Source: WVZH01 sp034430895
Lineage (GTDB): Bacteria > Chloroflexota > Anaerolineae > Anaerolineales > E44-bin32
Assembly: GCA_034430895.1 (NCBI GenBank)
Contig: DAOUDW010000035.1
Span: 124,001 to 188,000, forward strand
Length of the DNA stretch: 64,000 bases
Direction: 5' to 3'
Shown here: positions 1 to 6,778 of the stretch, one piece after another
Numbering within the stretch: position 1 is the stretch's first letter
How the letters are laid out: each line of letters begins with the position of its first letter
Made by a program: the position numbers and the translations under genes
The notes under the pieces: model-generated
What the model was told of the DNA's origin: nothing
Seen by the model: only the letters and a program-made list of their open reading frames with translations
Databases searched by the model: none

Positions 1-782
1 CCTGCCAGACTCAGCCATGGCACGACATCCTCGGGCACACCGTTGTCGAAAACTCTGGCAAGCAATGCAAAAGCTGCTCCTGCCGGTAATAATTTTTGTA
101 AAATTTCTATTCCGTGTCGTTCAGTCGGATAAGACACTGCCCCAAATTGGAACTGGAAGAACCCTAGTCGCAACATGGCCGCCAATGCGAGGAATAATAC
201 AGAACCAGATGAAACGAATGAACCTGTTAAGGAGCTGTTCCCGCCCTCTGATATATTTATCATCGCAGCCAGCAGAATCATGATCAAACTTGCTCCATCG
301 ATCGATAAACGGGGTATCAAGGATGAAATACGGCTTTCTCGATCGAACAAATCAAGCATTACGACGATCGACACCACGTCCATTAACATCCATGTCATCG
401 CAAATGTGAGTATGTTTCCTGACAACATCGATACAATCGGAGATGCTGAATAAATCAACAACAATGCTTGCCTGCGAGTTTTCATTTTATATCTTGCAGG
501 GTGTGTGAGTACGATTACTAATAGTAGCGTTGTAGAAGCATATACGAATGGCCAACTTATCGAATCAAGCTTTAACTCAATCTGCGATATAAATAATGAT
601 TCTGGTCTCCATACCGATACTTCGTATACATCGGGAATGATTGTAATCAAAGCCAAACTGAGCAACCAAACAAGCAATGCCGTGGATGTCGAAATTGTCC
701 AGCCAATTCGAGCCGGCCGATTTCGAACGTACCATGTTGCGATAGCGCCAAGAAGTAAAATGATGATTGTTAAAAATACCAT
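1..782 (-). CDS. Proton-conducting antiporter-like membrane protein (complex I ND2/ND4/ND5 type), 3'-truncated by window edge
   Basis: An open frame of about 260 codons runs off the left edge without a stop. The ATG at 782 follows a GAGGTGG ribosome-binding sequence. The product is almost entirely hydrophobic: an N-terminal membrane segment (MVFLTIIILLLGAIATW), a second at about residues 35-52, then a segment reading LKLDSISWPFVYASTT. That wording, a short charged stretch before a helix carrying D-x-x-S/F, is typical of the first part of NuoL/NuoM/NuoN and Mrp antiporter subunits. Further helices follow, with LLPAGAAFALLAR near residue 240. Family knowledge would place it in proton or sodium translocation by a membrane-bound dehydrogenase complex. 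Being a gene is well supported; the exact subunit is not. It lies divergent from hisS, and the overlapping plus-strand frames here are its shadows. Confidence 0.72.
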   Translation of the reverse strand, partial: MVFLTIIILLLGAIATWYVRNRPARIGWTISTSTALLVWLLSLALITIIPDVYEVSVWRPESLFISQIELKLDSISWPFVYASTTLLLVIVLTHPARYKMKTRRQALLLIYSASPIVSMLSGNILTFAMTWMLMDVVSIVVMLDLFDRESRISSLIPRLSIDGASLIMILLAAMINISEGGNSSLTGSFVSSGSVLFLALAAMLRLGFFQFQFGAVSYPTERHGIEILQKLLPAGAAFALLARVFDNGVPEDVVPWLSLA

Positions 783-940
783 TCCCACCTCAAGATCTTT
801 CGATCTTTCTTCAACCTGGCAACAAGCATACCATGGCTGGCTTCAAGGTAGTTAATCTTCATCTTATCGAATCCGTAGAAAAACTATCTATGAAATTCTC
901 ATTCTACAAATAGAAACTTTTCGATATGGCTCACTCAATG
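783..940. other. Divergent intergenic region, antiporter-like gene / hisS
   Basis: About 160 bases separate the leftward membrane-protein gene from the hisS promoter. A 30-codon minus-strand frame (770-862) overlaps the start of the leftward gene but has no ribosome-binding site and no recognisable product. Nothing else is supported. Confidence 0.4.
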
Positions 941-949
941 TGCTATAAT
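941..949 (+). promoter_or_regulatory. Extended -10 promoter of the hisS leader
   Basis: TGC-TATAAT is an extended -10 element with a perfect TATAAT at 944-949. No good -35 is visible, as is usual for extended -10 promoters. The expected start of transcription is about 956, giving a leader of about 170 bases before hisS. The same TGCTATAAT wording recurs at 12841 and 16317. Confidence 0.7.
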
Positions 950-956
950 CTTGTCC

Positions 957-1025
957 GTGATTTCTCGTCGCTCTCGGAAATCTTTCTACCCATCGAGGCA
1001 TCATTACTGTTATGAGGAGAATTGA
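957..1025 (+). CDS. Candidate leader peptide with tandem His codons upstream of hisS
   Basis: A 22-codon frame starts with GTG at 957, at or next to the predicted transcription start, and ends with TGA at 1023-1025. It reads MISRRSRKSFYPSRHHYCY followed by EEN. Codons 15 and 16 (999-1004, CAT CAT) are tandem histidines. There is no Shine-Dalgarno sequence, so translation would have to be leaderless. Its place between the promoter and a strong terminator hairpin ahead of histidyl-tRNA synthetase suggests a histidine-sensing attenuator peptide. Two His codons are few compared with classical hisL, so chance cannot be excluded. Confidence 0.35.
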   Translation: MISRRSRKSFYPSRHHYCYEEN

Positions 1026-1027
1026 TC

Positions 1028-1084
1028 GGGAAAAAATCCCCGCCCTACTCGTAATATTTTAATGCATTCAAAGACGGCGTGGGG
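1028..1084 (+). promoter_or_regulatory. Possible antiterminator elements in the hisS leader
   Basis: Two mutually exclusive pairings are visible. GGGA (1028-1031) can pair with TCCC (1037-1040) across an A-rich loop. Alternatively CCCCGCC (1038-1044) can pair with GGC/GGGG (1076-1078 and 1081-1084), which would consume the 5' arm of the terminator at 1071-1100. A ribosome at the leader-peptide stop (1023-1025) would cover part of the antiterminator, while one stalled at the His codons (999-1004) would not. This is the order expected of a classical attenuator. It was read by eye, without energy calculation. Confidence 0.35.
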
Positions 1085-1102
1085 AACACCACGCCGTCTT
1101 TT
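1071..1102 (+). terminator. Intrinsic terminator in the hisS leader
   Basis: AAGACGGCGTGG (1071-1082) pairs perfectly with CCACGCCGTCTT (1089-1100) around a six-base loop GGAACA, followed by TT. The 12-bp GC-rich stem ends only 25 bases before the hisS start codon and well after its promoter, so it should terminate the leader transcript unless relieved. The run of U is short (four T counting the stem), so termination may be partial. Confidence 0.7.
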
Positions 1103-1126
1103 AGGTTATTGATCGGGAGATACAAC

Positions 1127-2395
1127 ATGTCCACGATTACTGCAGTAAAAGGCACCCGGGATTTTTACCCGTCCGACATGGCATTCCATGATTGGCTATT
1201 TGATACCATTCGTTCAGTATCGGAACAATTTGGCTATCAAAAGTATGATGGCCCATACCTTGAAAGAATGGCATTGTATGCTGCGAAGTCCGGTGAAGAG
1301 TTAGTCAACGAACAATCATTCGTATTTGAAGATCGCGGCGGCGATATGGTTGCATTACGTCCGGAACTGACCCCCACGCTTGCTCGCATGGTTGCGGCTC
1401 GCAGCCGCCAATTAATCCAGCCGATTCGATGGTGGTCTTTTGGACCTTTTTGGCGCTACGAACGTCCCCAGAAAGGGCGTACGCGTGAGTTCTTCCAATG
1501 GAACGTCGATCTTCTCGGCATCGTCTCTCCTCAGGCAGATGCCGAACTCGCCGCCATCTCGGCCACGTTCTTTCGAGCGGTCGGTCTATCTCCTCAAATG
1601 ATACGCTTGCAAATCAACAATCGTCGTCTTATGGACGCAAAATTGGAGTCGGTCGGGATCGCTATGGAGAATCGCCCTGCCGTCTTTCGTCTCATCGATC
1701 GCAAGGAGAAAATGGACGATCGCGCCTGGCAAGATAAAGCGAAATCGATTGGTATCGACAAGGATCAATTTTCCGTTTTGTGCAACATTCTCGCAGACAA
1801 AGATGCATGGAAGGATTTTGATGAACTCCGCGAGTTTTTCGATTCTGTCGAAATGATGGGCGTGGCCGATTACTTCGAATATGATCCCAAGGTCATTCGC
1901 GGATTGGATTACTACACAGGAACCGTGTTTGAAGCACGGGACGCATCCGGCGAAGAGCGTGCGATTCTGGGTGGCGGTCGCTACGACAACCTCGTTGCCG
2001 ATGTGGGCGGCGATCCGTTACCTGGTGTCGGTTTTGCCATGGGCGACGTCGTCCTCGGTATCGTGCTTGAGAAGCACGGTTGCAAACCTTCGTTGCAGCC
2101 CAATCCATCAGATGTTTTTCTCCCCCTCTTTGACGAAACAACGCTTTCCGATAGCCTGCGTCTCGCTTCCGAACTCCGCAGCGCAGGTTTGCGTGTGGAA
2201 TGGTACCCGCAACCCGACAAGCTTAAAAAGCAGTTTAAATATGCAGACCGCAATGACATTCCAATTGCCGTTGTGTTGGGGCCAGACGAGATTCAATCCG
2301 AATCGATCACGATCAAAGATTTACGCACGAAAACACAGGATTCTTTTCCTCGTGCAGAAATGATAAATAAAATTCGCGAGCTCCTGGAATCCTAA
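1127..2395 (+). CDS. hisS: Histidyl-tRNA synthetase
   Basis: Class II synthetase that charges tRNA-His with histidine in the cytoplasm. The 422-residue product has the family N-terminus KGTRDFYP (8-15), motif 2 region with RPELTPT (78-84) and GRTREFFQWNVDLLG, the histidine-binding HisA motif RGLDYYTG (258-265), the motif 3 region GGGRYDNLV and PGVGFAMG. The C-terminal anticodon-binding domain ends in a predicted helix. I chose the ATG at 1127, with GGGAGA seven bases upstream. A GTG at 1079 in the same frame lies inside the leader terminator and would give a poor N-terminus. tRNA-His follows 270 bases downstream on the same strand. The gene sits behind a leader with a terminator, so expression is probably attenuated. 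Confidence 0.97.
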   Translation: MSTITAVKGTRDFYPSDMAFHDWLFDTIRSVSEQFGYQKYDGPYLERMALYAAKSGEELVNEQSFVFEDRGGDMVALRPELTPTLARMVAARSRQLIQPIRWWSFGPFWRYERPQKGRTREFFQWNVDLLGIVSPQADAELAAISATFFRAVGLSPQMIRLQINNRRLMDAKLESVGIAMENRPAVFRLIDRKEKMDDRAWQDKAKSIGIDKDQFSVLCNILADKDAWKDFDELREFFDSVEMMGVADYFEYDPKVIRGLDYYTGTVFEARDASGEERAILGGGRYDNLVADVGGDPLPGVGFAMGDVVLGIVLEKHGCKPSLQPNPSDVFLPLFDETTLSDSLRLASELRSAGLRVEWYPQPDKLKKQFKYADRNDIPIAVVLGPDEIQSESITIKDLRTKTQDSFPRAEMINKIRELLES

Positions 2396-2424
2396 TCCAT
2401 ATCCAAATGATAGCTGTATGTAAG

Positions 2425-2452
2425 TTGTCTCAAGATGTTCCTATGATAGGAT
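2425..2452 (+). promoter_or_regulatory. Promoter for the structured RNA downstream of hisS
   Basis: TTGTCT (2425-2430) is separated by 16 bases from TAGGAT (2447-2452). The expected start, about 2459, coincides with the 5' end of the long helix of the RNA that follows. A TATGAT at 2442-2447 is too close to the -35 to be used with it. Confidence 0.5.
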
Positions 2453-2458
2453 AAATTA

Positions 2459-2596
2459 AGTCGCCGCCTGGACGGATCGGGAGAGAACAGTATATTAAAC
2501 GGAGAGCGACTAGAGCCGAACTACATTGTAGCCATCGGCCTGCGCCTCAAAAATTTAGAGATGCTCTCCTCGATCCCAAGGCGGCGATTTTTTTTC
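2459..2596 (+). ncRNA. Unassigned structured RNA, long terminal helix with internal bubble and terminator
   Basis: TCGCCGCC (2461-2468) pairs with GGCGGCGA (2580-2587). The helix continues with TGG/CCA (2469-2471 / 2576-2578), GATCG/CGATC (2475-2479 / 2571-2575) and GGAGAG/CTCTCC (2480-2485 / 2564-2569). An open region of about 80 bases is closed by a second helix, GCCGA/TCGGC with an inner CTAC/GTAG hairpin (about 2514-2541). A small CTC/GAG hairpin lies on the 3' side of the bubble. The 3' arm ends in eight T (2588-2595), so the whole fold is its own terminator. A rod with a central bubble and 3'-side hairpin recalls 6S RNA, but it is shorter than usual and I cannot match conserved bases. 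It may instead be an elaborate hisS terminator, although the promoter argues for an independent transcript. Confidence 0.6.
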
Positions 2597-2646
2597 TTAA
2601 TAGAACTCTAATCCCTTGTATAGATTTCCTCGAAATATTCAATTCG

Positions 2647-2655
2647 TGTTAGAAT
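2647..2655 (+). promoter_or_regulatory. Extended -10 element for tRNA-His
   Basis: TGT-TAGAAT (2647-2655) is an extended -10 element. It predicts a start near 2662, six bases before the tRNA. No convincing -35 is visible. Confidence 0.5.
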
Positions 2656-2667
2656 GTGTCCGATCTT

Positions 2668-2741
2668 GGTGCCCGTAGCTCAACCGGTAGAGCGCCGCAC
2701 TGTGGATGCGGTCGTTGAGGGTTCAAGTCCCTTCGGGCACC
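2668..2741 (+). tRNA. tRNA-His (anticodon GTG)
   Basis: A full cloverleaf can be drawn. The acceptor stem GTGCCCG (2669-2675) pairs with CGGGCAC (2734-2740). The D arm is GCTC/GAGC, the anticodon stem CCGCA/TGCGG with loop CTGTGGA (anticodon GTG), and the T arm carries TTCAAGT. The extra G at 2668 opposite C73 (2741) is the G-1 identity element special to tRNA-His. CCA is not fully encoded. Its synthetase gene lies just upstream on the same strand. Confidence 0.97.
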
Positions 2742-2747
2742 CACATT

Positions 2748-2765
2748 ACGCCCAGAAATGGGCGT
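2748..2765. terminator. Small hairpin after tRNA-His
   Basis: ACGCCCA (2748-2754) pairs with TGGGCGT (2759-2765) around a GAAA tetraloop. It lies between tRNA-His and the convergent lipoprotein gene. There is no strong T-run on either strand, so it is a weak terminator at best. Confidence 0.4.
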
Positions 2766-3133
2766 TATTGATTCCCTGCCCCTTGCCATTCTCCATTGAC
2801 AACCTCAACGCGCCCTTCACATGCATCATTTAGCACGCTGAACGTCGCTGTATTCCCTCGCACTCCAACACGATACTTGCCTTCGATTTCGCCACAATCA
2901 TCATCTACGAATAAGACTACGTTACCGCGAACATCATATTCCCCGCTTATCGTTCTACTACGCTCCCCTACCTGAAGTATAAAGGTTTCGTCTGTGTTGA
3001 AATTCATGCGGACGATATATTCATCGATCTGGCGTTCCCAAACGCCAGCAACCGATACGTTATCCTTGCCACATGCAGTAAGCAGAAGTATAAGGACTAT
3101 TGCAATACAAAAGAAAAGCCATTGTTTTTTCAA
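2765..3133 (-). CDS. Small lipoprotein of unknown function
   Basis: The 122-residue product starts with a lipoprotein signal: KKQW, a hydrophobic core (LFFCIAIVLILLL) and lipobox LTAC with the acceptor Cys near residue 21. The mature part is acidic and beta-rich (VRMNFNTDETFILQV, GEYDVRGNVVLFVDDD), which fits a small lipocalin-like or META-like barrel on the outer face of the membrane. I do not recognise a named family. The start is TTG at 3133, preceded by AGGTGA at a good distance. It converges on tRNA-His and lies about 160 bases downstream of another lipoprotein gene on the same strand. Confidence 0.8.
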   Translation of the reverse strand: MKKQWLFFCIAIVLILLLTACGKDNVSVAGVWERQIDEYIVRMNFNTDETFILQVGERSRTISGEYDVRGNVVLFVDDDCGEIEGKYRVGVRGNTATFSVLNDACEGRVEVVNGEWQGAGNQ

Positions 3134-3294
3134 TAGATCACCTGAGTTGTGTCTATCGATCGAATCTCACTCTACGAGAAAATGAAAAATCAACACTTGT
3201 AACTGATCAGATCCCGAATTGAGTATGCAGTATCAATGATTGAGAGTCAAATACAAATAATAAGAACGATCAACCTTGGAGTTTTAACACCCTT

Positions 3295-4374
3295 CTATTC
3301 ATCCTGCAGTTCAAATCCTGTGTCAACAAATCCTGCTGCGAGATCTTCGATCAATGCCAATGCCTCTTGCTCTCGCCCTGATGATAACAAATCACGATTG
3401 ACCTCGACAATCTGCAACTCCCACTGGATTTGGAAACCCCCTTTCCCTGCAAGCAGATCATTCCAGATGGTTTGCAGGCCTTCAAGAGCGGTAAATTGCA
3501 CTGCCGCCATCCATTGGCTTTCCGGCACGATTTCCGGTCGCGGTCCATCTCCGATAATCGCGCTGTCGATCTGTGTCCATTCACTTACTGTCGATTCGAA
3601 CACACCTATCGGCGCCAGATAAATAACTCCGAGTTTGTTTTCGCGAATAATCCCAACAACTGATCCCCAGCCTTGTCCGTTTGAATCGAGATGCGTTGAC
3701 TGAGGGTATTCATAGAAAGGCGGAAACGCGGGCCGGCATAATCCACAGAAGTACCGCGCGCCGTTTAGGAAACCCTCTTCAATGGCGCCATTTTCTTCAC
3801 TCTCCCCAATGCTCACAACTCCTGCCCGCCAATCTTCGGCAACCATCGCAGAGATATAGCCGGCAACAAACGCCTGTTGATCCTTCCGCAGCCCATTTTC
3901 TCCAATGAGGCTTATATTGCTGCTGGGGGTGATGTTGGAAATTCCTACACCTATGAACTGGATTTCCGTAAACCTGGATGCGTAATTCTCAATCCCGGGA
4001 TCATCCTCAAAGACAAATATGAGGAACACATCACTCTGGATATCTTCTTCGCTAATTTGATTTACGTTTTCAACAACAAGACCAGATTCTTCCGCCAGTA
4101 AAATTACTTCACCCATTAATTTACGCATCGCCCAATCTTCAGATTCCTGGGCGGCGTAAAACAGCACCTTTCGTTGGACTGGTTCAATCGTTTCCCCGAC
4201 ATCGCTTGTAGTTGTCGGAGTAGATGTAATCATCCGCACCGCTTCAGTCGCCTCAGTACCACTTCCCGGGAAGTTACAACTTGTACACAGAATCACGAAT
4301 ACAGCTGCAATCGCGAAGGCATGTAATGAGCCCTGCTTGATAAATTGACCTGCGGTTTTAGTTTTTATATCCAT
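3295..4374 (-). CDS. BMP/PnrA-like substrate-binding lipoprotein
   Basis: The 359-residue product has an N-terminal hydrophobic stretch and lipobox LCTSC near residue 33, then a Thr/Pro-rich linker. The rest resembles the type 1 periplasmic-binding fold of the basic membrane protein (BMP, PnrA/Med) family. The segment KDQQAFVAGYISAMVAEDW corresponds to the conserved QQAFLAGYLAA motif of nucleoside-binding BMP proteins, and a hinge VVSIGESE and a late helix ALIEDLAAGFVDTG follow. Known relatives bind purine nucleosides for ABC uptake. No permease or ATPase genes are adjacent, so a solitary sensor or a remote transporter partner is possible. An AGGAG lies ten bases before the ATG at 4374. Confidence 0.7.
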   Translation of the reverse strand: MDIKTKTAGQFIKQGSLHAFAIAAVFVILCTSCNFPGSGTEATEAVRMITSTPTTTSDVGETIEPVQRKVLFYAAQESEDWAMRKLMGEVILLAEESGLVVENVNQISEEDIQSDVFLIFVFEDDPGIENYASRFTEIQFIGVGISNITPSSNISLIGENGLRKDQQAFVAGYISAMVAEDWRAGVVSIGESEENGAIEEGFLNGARYFCGLCRPAFPPFYEYPQSTHLDSNGQGWGSVVGIIRENKLGVIYLAPIGVFESTVSEWTQIDSAIIGDGPRPEIVPESQWMAAVQFTALEGLQTIWNDLLAGKGGFQIQWELQIVEVNRDLLSSGREQEALALIEDLAAGFVDTGFELQDE

Positions 4375-4507
4375 TCCGATGTAACTCCTACCTGCTCCTT
4401 TATATTGTAAAGCGAAGAAATCATAATGTATTTTATTTCAACCGACGGAACTTTGCCGATAATTGATTACAATATCATATACAATTGCTGTCAAATTTCA
4501 TCTACTA

Positions 4508-4537
4508 TTGACCTCTCCAATAGATAGACGGTATGCT
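4508..4537 (+). promoter_or_regulatory. Promoter of the L,D-transpeptidase gene
   Basis: TTGACC (4508-4513) is spaced 18 bases from TATGCT (4532-4537), predicting a start near 4544. Two upstream in-frame ATGs (4533, 4539) fall within or before this start, so the usable start codon is the ATG at 4554. Confidence 0.5.
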
Positions 4538-4553
4538 TATGCGGGAAATAATC

Positions 4554-5654
4554 ATGAAAGAGTCATCACGGATTAATCGCAGAGACATGATGAAACTTGC
4601 TGGCCTTGGCGTTGCCAGTCTTGCTTTGCGTCATGAAACCTTCAGAACCTATTTACCCCCACTCCTTCCCGAATTCCCTGCATCCGAACGACTCGGGAGG
4701 GTTTTTGTTGGAAAGACAGAAATCAAAACGAAGCCCGATAACAACAGCTCGACTGTGGAAGTCCTCTACGAAGACGGCGTCGTTCCCTGGCTGCGCGAGA
4801 TTCCTGGACAACCTGTCTCAATCTTCGCTCCGAACGTCCGCTGGGTTGAGACGGATCGAGGTTACATTTGGTCGCCGCATCTCCAGCCCGTTAAAAACCT
4901 ACCCCAAGAACCCATTCTTGAGTTGCCTTCTACGAGTTTGGGCGAAGGAATGTGGGCAGAGGTAACTGTTCCATACGTTGATATAGCACTCGACAATCCA
5001 CCCGCACGATCGCCCTGGCTTAAAGTTGCGCCGCATCCCCGCTTGTACTACAGTCAAATTTTATGGATCGACCAGATTGATACGGATTCAGCTGGTCGCT
5101 CGTATTACCGTGTTAATGAACGTTATGGATCTGGCGATATTCTATGGGCCGCATCGGAAGCTTTTCGTCCATTACAGGACGAAGATTTTTCACCAATCCA
5201 CCCTTATGTTGAGGATAAGCGTGTAGCAATCAATCTCACCTATCAAACACTCTCTTGCTATGAAGGCAATGACGAAGTCTATTTCTGTCGGATTTCTTCG
5301 GGTGGGAAGTATGATGCACAGGGAAGTCCCAACGATAAATGGTCTACACCCTTAGGCCCTCACCCCATCTGGCGAAAGTTGACTTCGCTCCATATGAGTG
5401 GTGGAACAATGGTCGGCGGGTACGATCTGCCTGGCATTGGATGGACGATGTTGTTCGCTGCTAATGGGGTGGCGATTCATTCTACATTTTGGCACAACAA
5501 TTTCGGCGTTCCGATGTCCCACGGTTGCGTCAACGCTCTTCCGGAAGATGCGCAGTGGATTTTTCGTTGGACTACGCCTCATGTAACCGCAGATCCTGGA
5601 GACGTTACCGTCGGAATGCCCGGGGGAACGCAGATATCGATTGAAGAGGCGTAA
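4554..5654 (+). CDS. L,D-transpeptidase (YkuD family) with Tat signal
   Basis: Extracytoplasmic enzyme that cross-links or modifies peptidoglycan through an active-site Cys. The N-terminus carries a twin-arginine type signal (RINRRDMMKLAGLGVASLAL). The middle region (about 40-215) looks like SH3-like repeats (GRVFVGKTEIKTKPD, KVAPHPRLYYSQI). The C-terminal YkuD domain begins near DKRVAINLTYQTLSCYEGN and contains HSTFWHNNFG followed by SHGCVN at about 322-327, the catalytic His/Ser-His-Gly-Cys signature. I chose ATG 4554 because GGGA lies seven bases upstream and the promoter overlaps earlier ATGs. mvaD follows after 39 bases and may be co-transcribed. Confidence 0.92.
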   Translation: MKESSRINRRDMMKLAGLGVASLALRHETFRTYLPPLLPEFPASERLGRVFVGKTEIKTKPDNNSSTVEVLYEDGVVPWLREIPGQPVSIFAPNVRWVETDRGYIWSPHLQPVKNLPQEPILELPSTSLGEGMWAEVTVPYVDIALDNPPARSPWLKVAPHPRLYYSQILWIDQIDTDSAGRSYYRVNERYGSGDILWAASEAFRPLQDEDFSPIHPYVEDKRVAINLTYQTLSCYEGNDEVYFCRISSGGKYDAQGSPNDKWSTPLGPHPIWRKLTSLHMSGGTMVGGYDLPGIGWTMLFAANGVAIHSTFWHNNFGVPMSHGCVNALPEDAQWIFRWTTPHVTADPGDVTVGMPGGTQISIEEA

Positions 5655-5693
5655 TTCATCACGCTTCCCGTACGAAAATGGCATGGCAGGTTA

Positions 5694-6683
5694 ATGGATT
5701 TAACGAGTAAAGACATAGCTACTGCGCGAGCGCATCCAAATATTGCTTTGATCAAATACTGGGGCAACCTCGATAATGAACTACGCCTACCAGCCAACAG
5801 TTCACTTTCGTTTTCTCTGGGCACCCTCGAGACCCAAACGACAGTTCAGTTCGATGAGCAATTGACTTCGGATCGGGTCGTCATCGATGATGTTCCCGCT
5901 AGCGATTCAGCCAGCCAGCGTGTTTGTTTGCATCTTGACCGTATTCGCCGTTTGGCAGACATCAAGACGTATGCTTATGTGGAAAGCAACAGTAACTTTC
6001 CCTCCGGTGCAGGTATTGCCTCATCTGCATCTGCCTTTGCCGCCCTCACGCTTGCTGCTTGCTCGGCTTGCAACCTTGAAATCAATTCGCGCGCACTTTC
6101 TCGCCTGGCTCGTCAAGGCTCCGGGTCTGCAAGTCGCTCAATATTTGGCGGATTCGTTATTTGGTACGCCGGCAAGACGGATGCGGAATCCTACGCAGAA
6201 TCCATCGCGGATAAGTATCATTGGCCGATTGTCGACTTAATCACCATTGTCAATACCAGCCATAAGACTGTAGGCTCCTCCGAAGGACATCTGCTGGCTG
6301 AAACCAGCCCCCTGCAGATCATCCGCGTTGAGGATACTCCCCGTCGGCTTGAGATTTGCCAGCAAGCGATCATGGACCGCGATTTCAACGCATTGGCTTC
6401 GATCGTCGAGCTGGACAGCAACATGATGCATGCCGTGATGATGACATCGAAACCTGCGCTGCTGTATTGGTCTGCGGCGACGATCGAGATCATGAAAACC
6501 GTCTCCCGCTTGCGTCACGAAGGCCTCGATATTTGTTACACCATTGATGCCGGCCCAAACGTGCATTGTATCTGCACGCGCGAACATGCCCATTCTGCTC
6601 ATGATGTCCTCAAGAAAATCCCTGGCGTCGTCGACATTCTCGAATCACCACCCGGTGATGGTGCCGTTACGCTCGATCGCTAA
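5694..6683 (+). CDS. mvaD: Diphosphomevalonate or phosphomevalonate decarboxylase (GHMP kinase superfamily)
   Basis: Late enzyme of an archaeal/eukaryal-type mevalonate route to isoprenoids. The product has 329 residues. The signature AHPNIALIKYWGN (13-25) supplies Lys21. The GHMP phosphate-binding loop is FPSGAGIASSASA (101-113). GSGSASRS (142-148) supplies the active-site Arg, and DAGPNVH near residue 285 supplies the catalytic Asp. All residues needed for decarboxylation are present. In some Chloroflexota (Roseiflexus) a near relative acts on mevalonate 5-phosphate and works with isopentenyl phosphate kinase, so the substrate cannot be fixed from sequence alone. No other mevalonate gene is nearby. 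Confidence 0.9.
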   Translation: MDLTSKDIATARAHPNIALIKYWGNLDNELRLPANSSLSFSLGTLETQTTVQFDEQLTSDRVVIDDVPASDSASQRVCLHLDRIRRLADIKTYAYVESNSNFPSGAGIASSASAFAALTLAACSACNLEINSRALSRLARQGSGSASRSIFGGFVIWYAGKTDAESYAESIADKYHWPIVDLITIVNTSHKTVGSSEGHLLAETSPLQIIRVEDTPRRLEICQQAIMDRDFNALASIVELDSNMMHAVMMTSKPALLYWSAATIEIMKTVSRLRHEGLDICYTIDAGPNVHCICTREHAHSAHDVLKKIPGVVDILESPPGDGAVTLDR

Positions 6684-6737
6684 CTTCTTACTTGGTATTC
6701 TTTACCCCCACAAAACCAAGAAGCTCATTTGCCACAG

Positions 6738-6746
6738 TGATATAAT
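6738..6746 (+). promoter_or_regulatory. Extended -10 element upstream of rseP-like gene
   Basis: TGA-TATAAT (6738-6746) predicts a start near 6753. An AAAGGA ribosome-binding site follows at 6765-6770, before the GTG start at 6779. Confidence 0.6.
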
Positions 6747-6778
6747 CCATAAGATCAAAAGCCTAAAGGATATTTGTC

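Noticed and set aside
17..855. Three plus-strand frames of 88-116 codons
   Set aside because: They oppose a continuous hydrophobic minus-strand gene with a good ribosome-binding site and have no family features.
770..862. Thirty-codon minus-strand frame overlapping the antiporter-like start
   Set aside because: No ribosome-binding site, no recognisable product; overlap with the real start is explained by chance.
1012..1062. Short frame starting at ATG 1012 in the hisS leader
   Set aside because: No His codons and no SD; it overlaps the antiterminator region. The GTG-started frame at 957 explains the layout better.
1079..1126. Upstream in-frame extension of hisS
   Set aside because: It begins inside the terminator hairpin and gives an N-terminus unlike the family; ATG 1127 has a proper SD.
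6684..6730. Terminator after mvaD
   Set aside because: CTTGGT and ACCAAG can pair, but the loop is long and no T-run follows.
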